From: Tardiphaga sp. vice304
Lineage (GTDB): Bacteria; Pseudomonadota; Alphaproteobacteria; Rhizobiales; Xanthobacteraceae
Direction of reading: 5' to 3'
Assembly: GCF_007018905.1 (NCBI RefSeq)
Contig: NZ_CP041402.1
Coordinates: 2,344,001-2,408,000, forward strand
Length of the DNA stretch: 64,000 nt
Shown here: one piece after another, positions 8,312-16,579 of the stretch
Layout of the letters: every line of letters starts with the position of its first letter
Position numbering within the stretch: the stretch's first letter is position 1
Made by a program: the position numbers and the translations under genes
The notes under the pieces: model-generated
What the model was told of the DNA's origin: nothing
The model's database searches: none
What the model saw: only the letters and a program-made list of their open reading frames with translations

Positions 8312-8503
8312 CTTCCCTCTCCCCTTGTGGGAGAGGGTGGATCGAACCGCTCTAGCGAAGCTTCGCTTCGCACGGGCGGTTCGAGACGGGTGAGGGGGTG
8401 TGGCAGTCGCCGAGTGCGCCATTACCCCTCATCCGTCCGCGCTGGCGCGCGGCCACCTTCTCCCACCTAGCGAAGCTTTGCTTCGCGCGGGGGAGAAGGA
8501 AGA
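8312..8503. repeat. family B repeat with nested GCGAAGCTTCGC module
   Basis: The left arm CCCTCTCCCCTTGTGGGAGAGGG is followed by GAGACGGGTGAGGGGGTG, then the mirror CCCCTCATCCG and GCCACCTTCTCCCAC, ending GGGGAGAAGGAAG. Two TAGCGAAGCTTCGCTTCGC-like modules are inserted in the arms. Confidence 0.75.
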
Positions 8504-8563
8504 AGAAAGCACGGCTTCCCTTCCTGGCCGTTGCTACTTTATGCTCCGCCCCGGAGCAGCCTC

Positions 8564-9790
8564 ATGACCGACCTCGCCGAAGCCGATGTAACTATCCAGA
8601 CACGCACTCACGCGGGCGTCTATCTCGCGGTGCTGCAGCTCGTCTTCACGCTGCTGTGGACGGTCTACGTCATCTATCTGCCGAAGCTGGCGGCAGACGT
8701 GGGCATCGTACCGTCCGCCGTTATCTTCATCCTGATGCTCGACCAGCTGATCTTCACTGTCACCGACACCGCGATGGGCATTTTCGCCGATCGCATTTCG
8801 CGCGTCGTCGGCCGGCTCGGCCTGATCGTGGGATTGCTCACCGCGATCTCCTGCGCGGCCTTCGTCGCACTGCCCTTCGTGGCGGGGCAGGGGCCCTCGG
8901 CGCAGGCCGCGCTGATCGGCCTGATCGTGGTGTGGGCGATCACCTCGTCGACGCTGCGCGCGCCGCCGCTGACGCTGCTCGGCAAATATGCCGCAAAACC
9001 GTCGCGGCCGTTTCTGGCCGCCCTCGCCATGCTCGGCTACGGCATCGCCGGCGCGGTGTCGCCCTATCTCGGCGTCGTGCTGCGCGACAGCGATGCGCGG
9101 CTGCCGTTCATTCTCTCCAGCGCGGTGCTGCTGGCGGTGACCCTGATGCTGACGCGGGTCGAGCGCGGGCTGGTGTCGGCGCAGGCCGCCGCGCCTTGCG
9201 TGCTGCCGCCGGCCAAGGCGCTGCGCCGCGTGCCGATGCTGTTCATTGCCGCGATGCTGCTGCTGGCGCTCGGCTACCAATTGCATTTCAGCATCAACAG
9301 CGCGCCGTTCTTCCTGCGCTTCGCTAGGCCCGGCGATCTGCAATGGCTGCTGCCGGTGTTCTGGATCGGCTTCAACATCGCGCTGTTTCCGGCCAGCGTG
9401 GTGACGAAGCGGCGCGGCGGGCTGGTGGTGATGGGCGCGGCCGGCCTGCTCGGCGCCGCCGCCATGATCGGTGCGGAAGTCGCCGGCAGCCTCAACGTGC
9501 TGATCGTCACGCAATTTATCGCCGGCGCCGCCTGGGGCTGCATGCTGATGTCGGCGGTGGCCGCGGCCCTTGCCATCGGCGAGACCGGCGCCGAGGGCAA
9601 GGTGGTCGGCCTGGTCTTCTCCGCGCTGGCGCTGGCGACCTTTGCGCGGATGGCGGCGGTGGCCGGTGGCCTGCAGAAGCTGCCGGACTACGCGCCGCTG
9701 CTGCACTGGGCGCCGGTGGCGTGCTGGTCGGTCGCCGGCGCCGGGCTGCTGGTATTGGCCGCGTCGAGGTTGCAGTCGAAGCGCCTATAA
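8564..9790 (+). CDS. MFS transporter
   Basis: This is a 408-residue integral membrane protein with about 12 hydrophobic segments, the first at residues ~20-40 (VYLAVLQLVFTLLWTVYVIY). A degenerate major-facilitator loop (GIFADRISRVVGR) lies between TM2 and TM3. The ATG at 8564 is preceded by GGAGCAGCC at a good distance; the frame upstream to 8531 is in repeat-flanking DNA. It is related to cation/drug-type MFS proteins of rhizobia, and no substrate can be named. It lies downstream of alkB but is separated from it by a repeat. Confidence 0.85.
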   Translation: MTDLAEADVTIQTRTHAGVYLAVLQLVFTLLWTVYVIYLPKLAADVGIVPSAVIFILMLDQLIFTVTDTAMGIFADRISRVVGRLGLIVGLLTAISCAAFVALPFVAGQGPSAQAALIGLIVVWAITSSTLRAPPLTLLGKYAAKPSRPFLAALAMLGYGIAGAVSPYLGVVLRDSDARLPFILSSAVLLAVTLMLTRVERGLVSAQAAAPCVLPPAKALRRVPMLFIAAMLLLALGYQLHFSINSAPFFLRFARPGDLQWLLPVFWIGFNIALFPASVVTKRRGGLVVMGAAGLLGAAAMIGAEVAGSLNVLIVTQFIAGAAWGCMLMSAVAAALAIGETGAEGKVVGLVFSALALATFARMAAVAGGLQKLPDYAPLLHWAPVACWSVAGAGLLVLAASRLQSKRL

Positions 9791-9791
9791 T

Positions 9792-9909
9792 TGTCGTTCC
9801 GGGGCGCGAACGCCGCGAGGCGATCGCGAACCCGGAACCCCGACATGTTCAAAGCAAATCGAGGTTCCGGGCTCGCTCGCGCAAGATGCGCTCGCGCCCC
9901 GGAATGACA
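9792..9909. repeat. family A palindromic repeat, complete copy
   Basis: TGTCGTTCCGGGGCGCGAACG at the left is mirrored by CGCTCGCGCCCCGGAATGACA. Inner arms are GAACCCCGACATG and AAATCGAGGTTCCGGG. It lies between the convergent MFS and ThDP-enzyme genes, where it could act as a bidirectional terminator. Confidence 0.85.
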
Positions 9910-9911
9910 GC

Positions 9912-11540
9912 CTAGCTTGGCATCGGCGGATGGATGAAGGCCCACGGGCTGACCTCGGAATCGCGGGGCACATCGATCGCGATCAGATAGGGCCCGCCAT
10001 GCGCCAGCGCCTTTTCCAGCGCCGGGCGGAACGCCTCGGGTGAGTTGACGCGCGTCGCACCGACGCCGAAGGAATCCGCAAGTTTGACGAAATCCGGATT
10101 GACCAGATCGGAGCCGACGATGCGGCCGTCGAAACCCTGCAACTGGTCGCGTCGCACATTGCCATAGGCATTGTTGTCGAACACCAGAACCACCACGCCG
10201 ATCTTGTACTGCACGGCGGTGGCGAGCTCCTGCACCGCGAACATGAAGCCGCCGTCGCCGGTGATCGCTACCACCGCGCGATCGGGATGCGCCACCTTGG
10301 CGCCGAGCGCGGTCGGGAAGCCGGAACCCAGCGTGCCCTGATAGCCGGAGGTGATAAAGGTGCGCGGCTGGTACACCGGAAAGCCGAACCACGAGGCGAA
10401 GCCGACCTGCGACAGCTCGTCGGTGACGATGGCATCCTCCGGGAGCACCTCGCGCAGGATCGTGAGATAGGACATCTGCGGCTGCACGACCTGGATGTCG
10501 TGCGCCGCCTTCGCCGAGGCGTCGCGGATCGCCTGGCGGCGGCCGGCGGACTTCGCGTAGCCGGCCTTGCGCACCGCGGCCAGCAGCTCACGCGTGCCGG
10601 CGCGGGCGTCGGCGAGGATCGGCGCGTCCACGGTGAGGCGCTGCATCTCCACGGGGTCGATGTCGATGCGGACCGATTTCAGATCGTTCGGGCGGAACGG
10701 CCAGCGAAACGTGGTCGGCAATTCCATCCGCGTGCCGATGCCGATCATCAGGTCGGTGGTCGGCCACAGATTATACGCCGCGGCCATGGTCAGGCCGAGC
10801 TCATGCGCGTTGCTGACGATGCCGCGGCCGGAGCGGAACGCGACCACGGGCGCGTCGATCAGCTCGGCCAGTTCGAGGATCTCGGCGGCCGCCTCGATCG
10901 CGCCGGGGCCGACGAAGATCATCGGGCGCTTGCTGCCGGCAATCAGCGAGGCGGCAAGCTTGATCGACTCGCGATCCGGCTCCGGCGGCTCCGCCGGCGC
11001 CAGCCGGATCGGCGCATCGACCTCAGCGCGTTGGGTGAAGACGTCCCACGGCATTTCCAGCGCGGCGGGCCCGCGCCGGCCCGACATCATCTCGTGGAAT
11101 GCCGCCGAGACTTTCAGCGGCGCTTCCGCGGGCGTGTCGATGCGGTCGGCCCATTTCACGAAGCTGCGCAACGTCGCGAGCTGGTCCGGCATTTCGTGCA
11201 GATGGCCACGGCCTTTCCCCAGATACGCTGATGGCACCTGGCCGGTCAGGCACAGCACCGGCTCGTTGCAGCCGAACGCAGTGAGCATCGCCGCACCCGC
11301 GTTCAGGATACCGGGGCCGGGCACCACGGCGAACACGCCGGGCTTACCCGTCGAGCGCGCATAGCCGAACGCCATGTAGCCGCAGGCCTGTTCGTGCCGC
11401 GCACCGATGACGCGCAGCTTTGCCTGCGCGAAGGCATCGAACATCCCGTAGATCTGCGCGCCCGGCAGGCCGAATACGGTATCCGTGCCGTGGGCGAGCA
11501 GCCCGTCCACAATGGCTTCGCCGCCGGTCTTCATGCCCAT
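9912..11540 (-). CDS. thiamine-diphosphate-binding enzyme (acetolactate synthase-like)
   Basis: This is a 542-residue ThDP enzyme with the three-domain order PYR (1-~165), central (190-320) and PP (~365-530). The activating glutamate is Glu50 in ARHEQACGY. The ThDP/Mg motif starts near residue 427 (ITGDGGFMF ... DNNAYGN). It lacks a regulatory-subunit neighbour and its sequence is of the broad acetolactate-synthase/benzoylformate-decarboxylase-like group, so a catabolic decarboxylase or carboligase is more likely than IlvB. It lies upstream, on the same strand, of no other gene; the hpa-type genes at 11732-13987 precede it and may share its transcript through a repeat. Confidence 0.88.
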   Translation of the reverse strand: MGMKTGGEAIVDGLLAHGTDTVFGLPGAQIYGMFDAFAQAKLRVIGARHEQACGYMAFGYARSTGKPGVFAVVPGPGILNAGAAMLTAFGCNEPVLCLTGQVPSAYLGKGRGHLHEMPDQLATLRSFVKWADRIDTPAEAPLKVSAAFHEMMSGRRGPAALEMPWDVFTQRAEVDAPIRLAPAEPPEPDRESIKLAASLIAGSKRPMIFVGPGAIEAAAEILELAELIDAPVVAFRSGRGIVSNAHELGLTMAAAYNLWPTTDLMIGIGTRMELPTTFRWPFRPNDLKSVRIDIDPVEMQRLTVDAPILADARAGTRELLAAVRKAGYAKSAGRRQAIRDASAKAAHDIQVVQPQMSYLTILREVLPEDAIVTDELSQVGFASWFGFPVYQPRTFITSGYQGTLGSGFPTALGAKVAHPDRAVVAITGDGGFMFAVQELATAVQYKIGVVVLVFDNNAYGNVRRDQLQGFDGRIVGSDLVNPDFVKLADSFGVGATRVNSPEAFRPALEKALAHGGPYLIAIDVPRDSEVSPWAFIHPPMPS

Positions 11541-11580
11541 GGTCTATCCTTGCTTTATATAATTCTCAACAACGCTCGAT

Positions 11581-11720
11581 CACCTCTCCCCGTTGGGGAG
11601 AGGTCGGCCGGGCGAAGCGCAGCGAAGCCTGGCCGGGTGAGGGGGCTGCGCGCCATCGATAGTCCCGAGCCCTTACCCGCCCGGCTTCGCCGATCGACCT
11701 CTCCCCAACGGAGAGAGGTG
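11581..11720. repeat. family B palindromic repeat
   Basis: CACCTCTCCCCGTTGGGGAG at the left is mirrored by CTCCCCAACGGAGAGAGGTG, with inner arms GGTGAGGGGGCT and AGCCCTTACCC. It lies between the FAH-family and ThDP-enzyme genes. Confidence 0.8.
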
Positions 11721-11731
11721 AAGGACCGAGC

Positions 11732-12598
11732 TCAGGTTTCATCTACCACGCCGTTCGTCAGCGTGCCGATGCCGTCTGCGGCGACCTCGATGACATCGCC
11801 GGGCACGAGGTAACGCGGTGGATCGAACCGGGCGCCGGCGCCGGTCGGCGTCCCTGTGACGATGACGTCGCCGGGCACCAGCGTGGTGAAGGTCGAGATG
11901 TAGTGCAGCAGATAGCGGAAGTCGAACATCAGCCGCGACGTGCGATCATCCTGGCGCAATTCGCCGTTGACATGCGTGGTCAGGCGGATGTCGGCGAGTT
12001 GCGCTTCGTTCGTATAGGGCACGATCCACGGCCCGAGGCTGCCGGTGGAATCGAAATTCTTGCCCTGCGTGACGTTGAATTTGGCGTGCCGCACCCAGTC
12101 GCGGATGGTGCCTTCGTTGCACAAGGTCAGCGCGGCGATATGATCCAGCGCGTCGCGCTCGGCGATGTGGCGGCCGGGTTTGCCGATCACCAGCACCACC
12201 TCGCCCTCATAATCGAGTTGCGGTGACGCGCGCGGCCGCACCAAATTTTGCCTGTGGCCGACGAAGGAGCGCGCCGTACGCAGGAACAGGCTGGGATATT
12301 TCGGCGCGTCCTGGCCGTCTTTGTATTCGGCGTTGCGGTCGGGATAGTTGACGCCGACGCAGATGATCTTTTCAGGCTGAGGGATCGGCGGCCGGAAGGT
12401 GACGTCGTCGAGTGCAAAATCCGCTGGCTGGTTTTCCGCGGCATCGGCGAGGCGCTGCAGCGCGCCATGTTCGATCGCCTCGCGCAGCGTCGGATAGTCC
12501 TGGGCATAGCGCGTCGAGAGATCGACGATGCCGCTGTCGGTGACGGCGCCGTATTTTGTCGCGCCGTTGACGGCGAAGGTAGCGAGGCGAGGGGCCAT
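11732..12598 (-). CDS. fumarylacetoacetate hydrolase family protein (HpaG-like)
   Basis: This is a 288-residue FAH-fold protein with ICVGVNYPDR, LDYEGEVVLVIGK (metal-site glutamate), CNEGTIRDWVRH and the C-terminal GDVIVTGTPTGAG. Members include the HpaG decarboxylase/isomerase, which converts 5-oxopent-3-ene-1,2,5-tricarboxylate to 2-oxohept-3-enedioate. This role is favoured because HpaD and HpaF are encoded directly upstream. The ATG at 12598 gives the family-typical N-terminus MAPRLATF; an in-frame ATG at 12616 overlaps the end of the dioxygenase gene (stop at 12606) and is the alternative. Acylpyruvase activity is the other possibility. Confidence 0.85.
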   Translation of the reverse strand: MAPRLATFAVNGATKYGAVTDSGIVDLSTRYAQDYPTLREAIEHGALQRLADAAENQPADFALDDVTFRPPIPQPEKIICVGVNYPDRNAEYKDGQDAPKYPSLFLRTARSFVGHRQNLVRPRASPQLDYEGEVVLVIGKPGRHIAERDALDHIAALTLCNEGTIRDWVRHAKFNVTQGKNFDSTGSLGPWIVPYTNEAQLADIRLTTHVNGELRQDDRTSRLMFDFRYLLHYISTFTTLVPGDVIVTGTPTGAGARFDPPRYLVPGDVIEVAADGIGTLTNGVVDET

Positions 12599-12605
12599 GT
12601 CAGGT

Positions 12606-13589
12606 TCAATCCGCAATCGTCACATCCGCCGTGAACAGCGGCGGGCGCACGTCCTGGCCGGCGAACACCGAGCCCTGCTCGAACCACGAGCGCGGCGCGG
12701 GCGCCCCCCACAGCGTCTGGCGGCGCGGGTCCTTCAGCGACCAGCGCAACGGCTCGTGATCGAAATCCATCGTCTGGTAGTCGCTGGAATAGAGTTCGAG
12801 GCGGTGGCCGTCGGGGTCTCGGACATAGAGGAAGAAGGCGTTTGAAATGCCGTGGCGGCCGGGGCCGCGCTCCATGTTTTTCAGATAGCCCGATGACGCC
12901 ATCACGTCGCAGAGGTGCAGAATGTTCATCGGGTTCGGCACCCAATAGGCGAAATGGTGCAGCCGCGGGCCAATGCCGTTGGTGATCGCGAAATCATGCA
13001 CATTGCCCTTGCGGTGCATCCAGGCCGCGGCGATGCGGCCGTTCTCGCCGTCTTCCTCGGCATATTCGGTGAGCCGGAAGCCGAGCCGCGCGTAGAAATC
13101 GACGGTGGCCTGCAGCTCGGCCGCGAAGACGTTGAAATGGTCGAGCCGCTGCGGGTGGCAGCCCTTGTAGAGGTCGTAGCGCCGCAGCAGATACGGGCGG
13201 CGCTCCATCTGCGCGACCAGTTCGATCCGGTAGCCGAACGGATCGGTCGCCTGCAGCGTGCGGCCCTGATGCGGGCGCTCGACGAAGGCATAGACCATGC
13301 CGTTGGCGGCAAAGAACGCAGCGGCCTTGTCGAGATCGGCGTCATTGCCGACGCGAAAGCCGATCCGCGCGCAGGCCGGCGTCGCCGCCTGGCGCAGCAC
13401 CAGCGAGTGATGCTGATGCTCCTCGAAGCCGCGGAGGTACACCGTATCGTCATCGGCGTCCTCGACGTGCAGCCCGATGGTGATCTCATAAAACGCGCGG
13501 CTGGCGTCGAGGTCGCAGACGTCGAGCACGACATGGCTGGCGCGCAGGATGTTGAACGGCGGATCGAAGATATGCTGTGGAACGGGCAT
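12606..13589 (-). CDS. hpaD: homoprotocatechuate 2,3-dioxygenase (extradiol, VOC fold)
   Basis: This 327-residue type I extradiol dioxygenase has two vicinal-oxygen-chelate modules. The Fe(II) ligands match the Brevibacterium fuscum enzyme: His151 (LDHFNVF), His212 (LHHFAYW) and Glu265 (HRLELY). The second-sphere His198, His246 and Tyr255 are also in place. It opens the ring of 3,4-dihydroxyphenylacetate to 5-carboxymethyl-2-hydroxymuconate semialdehyde. The neighbours HpaF and an HpaG-like protein support this over catechol as substrate. It starts 8 bp after the hpaF stop, so the genes are co-transcribed. Confidence 0.88.
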   Translation of the reverse strand: MPVPQHIFDPPFNILRASHVVLDVCDLDASRAFYEITIGLHVEDADDDTVYLRGFEEHQHHSLVLRQAATPACARIGFRVGNDADLDKAAAFFAANGMVYAFVERPHQGRTLQATDPFGYRIELVAQMERRPYLLRRYDLYKGCHPQRLDHFNVFAAELQATVDFYARLGFRLTEYAEEDGENGRIAAAWMHRKGNVHDFAITNGIGPRLHHFAYWVPNPMNILHLCDVMASSGYLKNMERGPGRHGISNAFFLYVRDPDGHRLELYSSDYQTMDFDHEPLRWSLKDPRRQTLWGAPAPRSWFEQGSVFAGQDVRPPLFTADVTIAD

Positions 13590-13597
13590 GGGGATTC

Positions 13598-13987
13598 CTA
13601 GGCTTTTGCTTTCAGCGCGTCATGAATCGTATTGCGCTTCCAGCTCATCGCGCTGTCGTTGATCTGGATGTCGAACGACAGCGCCAAAGGCTGTTTTGCG
13701 AAGGCCGGATCGAGATGATCCGACAGCGCCTTGAACACATGTGCGCCCGCTTGTTGTCGCGTCGCGAGGTCTCGGCCCTCGCCGATCCGCAGCACCATGT
13801 CGAGAAAGGCGTAGTCAGACCGGCCGTCGGCGATGGCAAAATTGGAGCAGCGGATGGCGCGGACGCGGATGCCGCCGAGCGGGAAGATGCCAGTCGCGAC
13901 CGCCGCCTGCCGCACGACTTCGCAGACCGCCGCGATATCGAGCGTGTCGTCGAGGTTGGCGGAATATTGCAGGGTAAAATGCGGCAT
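13598..13987 (-). CDS. hpaF: 5-carboxymethyl-2-hydroxymuconate delta-isomerase
   Basis: This 129-residue protein of the CHMI branch of the tautomerase superfamily starts MPHFTLQYSANLDD, so Pro2 becomes the catalytic N-terminal proline after methionine removal. It also has GGIRVRAIRCSNFAIADG and the C-terminal SFDIQIND. The start at 13987 is chosen because only that methionine exposes the proline; the longer frame to 14038 is therefore rejected. It converts 5-carboxymethyl-2-hydroxymuconate to the 2-oxo isomer, after the HpaE dehydrogenase step, which is not encoded in the window. It is first gene of the minus-strand set. Confidence 0.9.
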   Translation of the reverse strand: MPHFTLQYSANLDDTLDIAAVCEVVRQAAVATGIFPLGGIRVRAIRCSNFAIADGRSDYAFLDMVLRIGEGRDLATRQQAGAHVFKALSDHLDPAFAKQPLALSFDIQINDSAMSWKRNTIHDALKAKA

Positions 13988-14315
13988 GGCGTCTCGTTGA
14001 CCGAAACTGGTGATTGGCTTGGCGCGAGCTTCTACCAAATATCACGCGATGGGTATAGTACAGTCGTTCGCGCCGCACTGCAGCATGCGCGATTGCATCG
14101 GCTTTAGGCATGTGACGCCAGGGCAATTCGTGCTGCGGAATTAGGGCGGCGCGCGCCGCGTTCTCACACCACGACCTTGCCTCCGCCAAAAGAGAATTTG
14201 ATTGCCTGGAGATCCGCGCCTATCAGTAGAGTCGGTAGACAGCGCAAAAACTTTTCGCTCAACTCGCCACATCAAGAAGGCTGGCGCTCACGACCGGCCT
14301 CTGAGGGAGGATATG
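13988..14315. other. divergent intergenic region, no gene seen
   Basis: These 328 bp separate the hpaF start (minus) from the ABC binding-protein start (plus) and must hold both promoters. No convincing ORF or repeat family is visible. A regulator-binding site is expected but no clear dyad was found. AGGGAGG at 14304-14310 is the ribosome site of the plus-strand gene. Confidence 0.5.
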
Positions 14316-15461
14316 ATGAAGCTCACGAGACGTGGATTCACGGCGGGTCTCGCCGCAGGTATGACGGCACCCTACCTCATCGGCAGCGTGCGCGCGCAAG
14401 GTGCGACCATCAAGATCGGGATGTGCGCGCCGATCACCGGCCCCGCCGCCGAAGCCGGCAAATACGCCACCGGCGGCGCCAAACTCGCCGTGGAGGCGAT
14501 CAACAAGGCCGGCGGCGTGCTCGGCAAGCAGCTCGAACTGATCGTCGAGGACGACCAGACCACCAATCCCGGCATCGTGCTGGCGTTCTCCAAGCTCGCC
14601 GCGCAGTCCGACATCGTCGGCTTCCTCGGCTCGATCCGCTCGACGCAGGTCCATGCGATGGCGCCCGACGTCATGAAGCTCGGCAAGCCGGTGATGTTCG
14701 GCGGCACCGATCCGAATCTCACCAAGCTCGGCAATCCCTGGCTGTTCCGCTTTCGCCCCAACGACACCTATTCCGGCCGCGTGATCGCCGATTACGGCGT
14801 CAAGACGCTCGGCAAGAAGAAGTGGGCCGTGCTGCATTCCACCGACGCCTTCGGCACCGCCGGCGGCAAGGCACTCACAGAGGCTCTCGGCAAGCTCGAC
14901 GCGACGATCGCGATCGACCAGGGCTATGCCAACCAGAGCCAGGATTTCACGCCCGTCGTGCTGGCGATCAAGCAGTCCGGCGCGGATATTCTCGGCTCCT
15001 ACTTCACCTTCGAGAACGACCTCGGCATTTTTGCTCGCCAGCTGCGCCAGCTCGGCGTCACCATTCCGTGGGTCGGCTCGCCCTCGATCGTCAACGTCAC
15101 CGCGCTGAAGCTGGCGGGACCTGCGCTGTACGGGACCTATGGCGTCGCCGATTACGCCGAGGAATCCTCCGAGGCGTCGAAGGCGTTCGGCAAGGCCTAT
15201 CGCGACGCCTACAAGGTGGCGCCCGACAACCAGAGCTCGTGGCCGTATGACGCGGTAACGGTGCTGGCTGCGGCGATCAACAAGGCCGGCTCGACCGATC
15301 CGCAGAAGATCCGCGAGGCGATCGTCGCCATCAAGAAATTCCCCGGCGCCGAAGGCGAGTACAATTTCGACGACAAGGGCGACGGGTTGCACGGCTACAA
15401 CATCGTCCGGAACGAGAAGGGCAATATCGTCTTCGACAAGCACATCGAGTTTGCAGACTAA
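14316..15461 (+). CDS. ABC transporter substrate-binding protein (LivJ type)
   Basis: This is a 381-residue periplasmic type I binding protein. The signal has a twin-arginine-like RRGF followed by a hydrophobic stretch ending SVRAQ. The mature part has IKIGMCAPITGPAAEAGKY and the repeated Rossmann halves of the amide/branched-chain amino acid receptor family. Two adjacent ATGs (14313, 14316) follow GGGAGG; the second is chosen for its 5-bp spacing. The permease and ATPase genes follow, so this provides substrate specificity. Aromatic acids or amides rather than leucine are plausible given the adjacent hpa genes. Confidence 0.9.
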   Translation: MKLTRRGFTAGLAAGMTAPYLIGSVRAQGATIKIGMCAPITGPAAEAGKYATGGAKLAVEAINKAGGVLGKQLELIVEDDQTTNPGIVLAFSKLAAQSDIVGFLGSIRSTQVHAMAPDVMKLGKPVMFGGTDPNLTKLGNPWLFRFRPNDTYSGRVIADYGVKTLGKKKWAVLHSTDAFGTAGGKALTEALGKLDATIAIDQGYANQSQDFTPVVLAIKQSGADILGSYFTFENDLGIFARQLRQLGVTIPWVGSPSIVNVTALKLAGPALYGTYGVADYAEESSEASKAFGKAYRDAYKVAPDNQSSWPYDAVTVLAAAINKAGSTDPQKIREAIVAIKKFPGAEGEYNFDDKGDGLHGYNIVRNEKGNIVFDKHIEFAD

Positions 15462-15469
15462 CCTCACAC

Positions 15470-15671
15470 TGTCGTCCCGGGGCGCGAGAGCGAAAGCTCG
15501 AGCGAACCTCAGCCACTCCAATTGGAGTGAATTGGAGTGGCGGGGGACCTCGACATGGGACGATGAACATTTCGAGGTTCCGGGTTCGCCCGCCAGACGG
15601 CTTCGCCGCTGTCGTCCGCCCCGGAATGACATGGTGGTGCCGCCGCTGACGCGCTCGCGCCCCGGAATGAC
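15470..15671. repeat. family A palindromic repeat, expanded copy
   Basis: TGTCGTCCCGGGGCGCGAG begins the copy. The nested CCACTCCAATTGGAGTG palindrome starts at 15513, and its right half is duplicated (ATTGGAGTG twice, to 15540). The right outer arm is also doubled: GCCCCGGAATGACA near 15618 and again near 15659. It separates the binding-protein gene from livH. Confidence 0.8.
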
Positions 15672-15703
15672 CGCCTAACTGCCCTCCTACCGAGTCCCTT
15701 TCA

Positions 15704-16579
15704 ATGGATCTTGTCCTGCAACTTCTCTTCACCGGCATCGGGATCGGCGCGGTCTATGCGCTGGTGGCGCTCGGTTTCGTGCTGATCTTCCGCGCCACCA
15801 ACGTCGTCAATTTCGCGCAAGGCGAATTCTCGATGGTGGCGGCCTATCTGATGGTGGTGTTCGCCGTCGACCTGGCGCTGCCATACTGGCTGTCGTTCCT
15901 GCTGGCGCTGGCCGGCATGGCGATCCTCGGCGCGGTGTTCAATCTCGGTGTCTATTATCCGCTGCGCCACCGCACCTATCTGCCGGTCATCATCGCCACC
16001 ATCGGCGCCTCCATCCTGATGGCGAACGGCGTGCTGGCGTTGTACGGCCCGCAGCCGCAGGTGCTGGAGGGCTGGTTCGAGACCCCCGGCATCCAGCTCG
16101 GCCCGGTCTATCTCGACAGCCAGTATCTGCTCATCATCGTGGTGACGATGATCCTGGTCGCGTTCAATTACTGGTTCTTCGAAAAGACCATGCTCGGCAA
16201 GAAGCTGCAGGCCACCTCGCAGGACAAGGAGATGGCGTCATTGCTCGGCATCTCCGTCTCCACCATGATCATGATCACCTTCATCTATTCGGCCGTGCTC
16301 GGCGGCCTCGCCGGCATTCTGGTGGCGCCGATCCTGTTCGTCTCGATCCAGATGGGCTCGACCATCGCGCTGAAGGCCTTCGCCGCCACCATCATCGGCG
16401 GCTTCGGCGACGTCACCGGCGCGATCATCGGCGGTCTGTCGCTCGGCATCATCGAGACCTTTGGTGCAGCCTATATATCCGTTCCGTACAAGGACGCCTT
16501 CGCCTTCCTGGTGCTGGTGATGTTCCTGGTGTTCCGCCCGCAGGGCATCTTTGGCGAGCGCGTGGCGGAAAAAGCATGA
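15704..16579 (+). CDS. livH: branched-chain amino acid-type ABC permease LivH
   Basis: This is a 291-residue inner-membrane permease with about eight hydrophobic helices. Family marks are YALVALGFVLIFRATNVVNFAQGEF at the N-terminus and the cytoplasmic loop QDKEMASLLGISV, which contacts the ATPases. GGFGDVTGAIIGG near the C-terminus is typical of LivH. The stop overlaps the start of the next gene (ATGA at 16576). Confidence 0.92.
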   Translation: MDLVLQLLFTGIGIGAVYALVALGFVLIFRATNVVNFAQGEFSMVAAYLMVVFAVDLALPYWLSFLLALAGMAILGAVFNLGVYYPLRHRTYLPVIIATIGASILMANGVLALYGPQPQVLEGWFETPGIQLGPVYLDSQYLLIIVVTMILVAFNYWFFEKTMLGKKLQATSQDKEMASLLGISVSTMIMITFIYSAVLGGLAGILVAPILFVSIQMGSTIALKAFAATIIGGFGDVTGAIIGGLSLGIIETFGAAYISVPYKDAFAFLVLVMFLVFRPQGIFGERVAEKA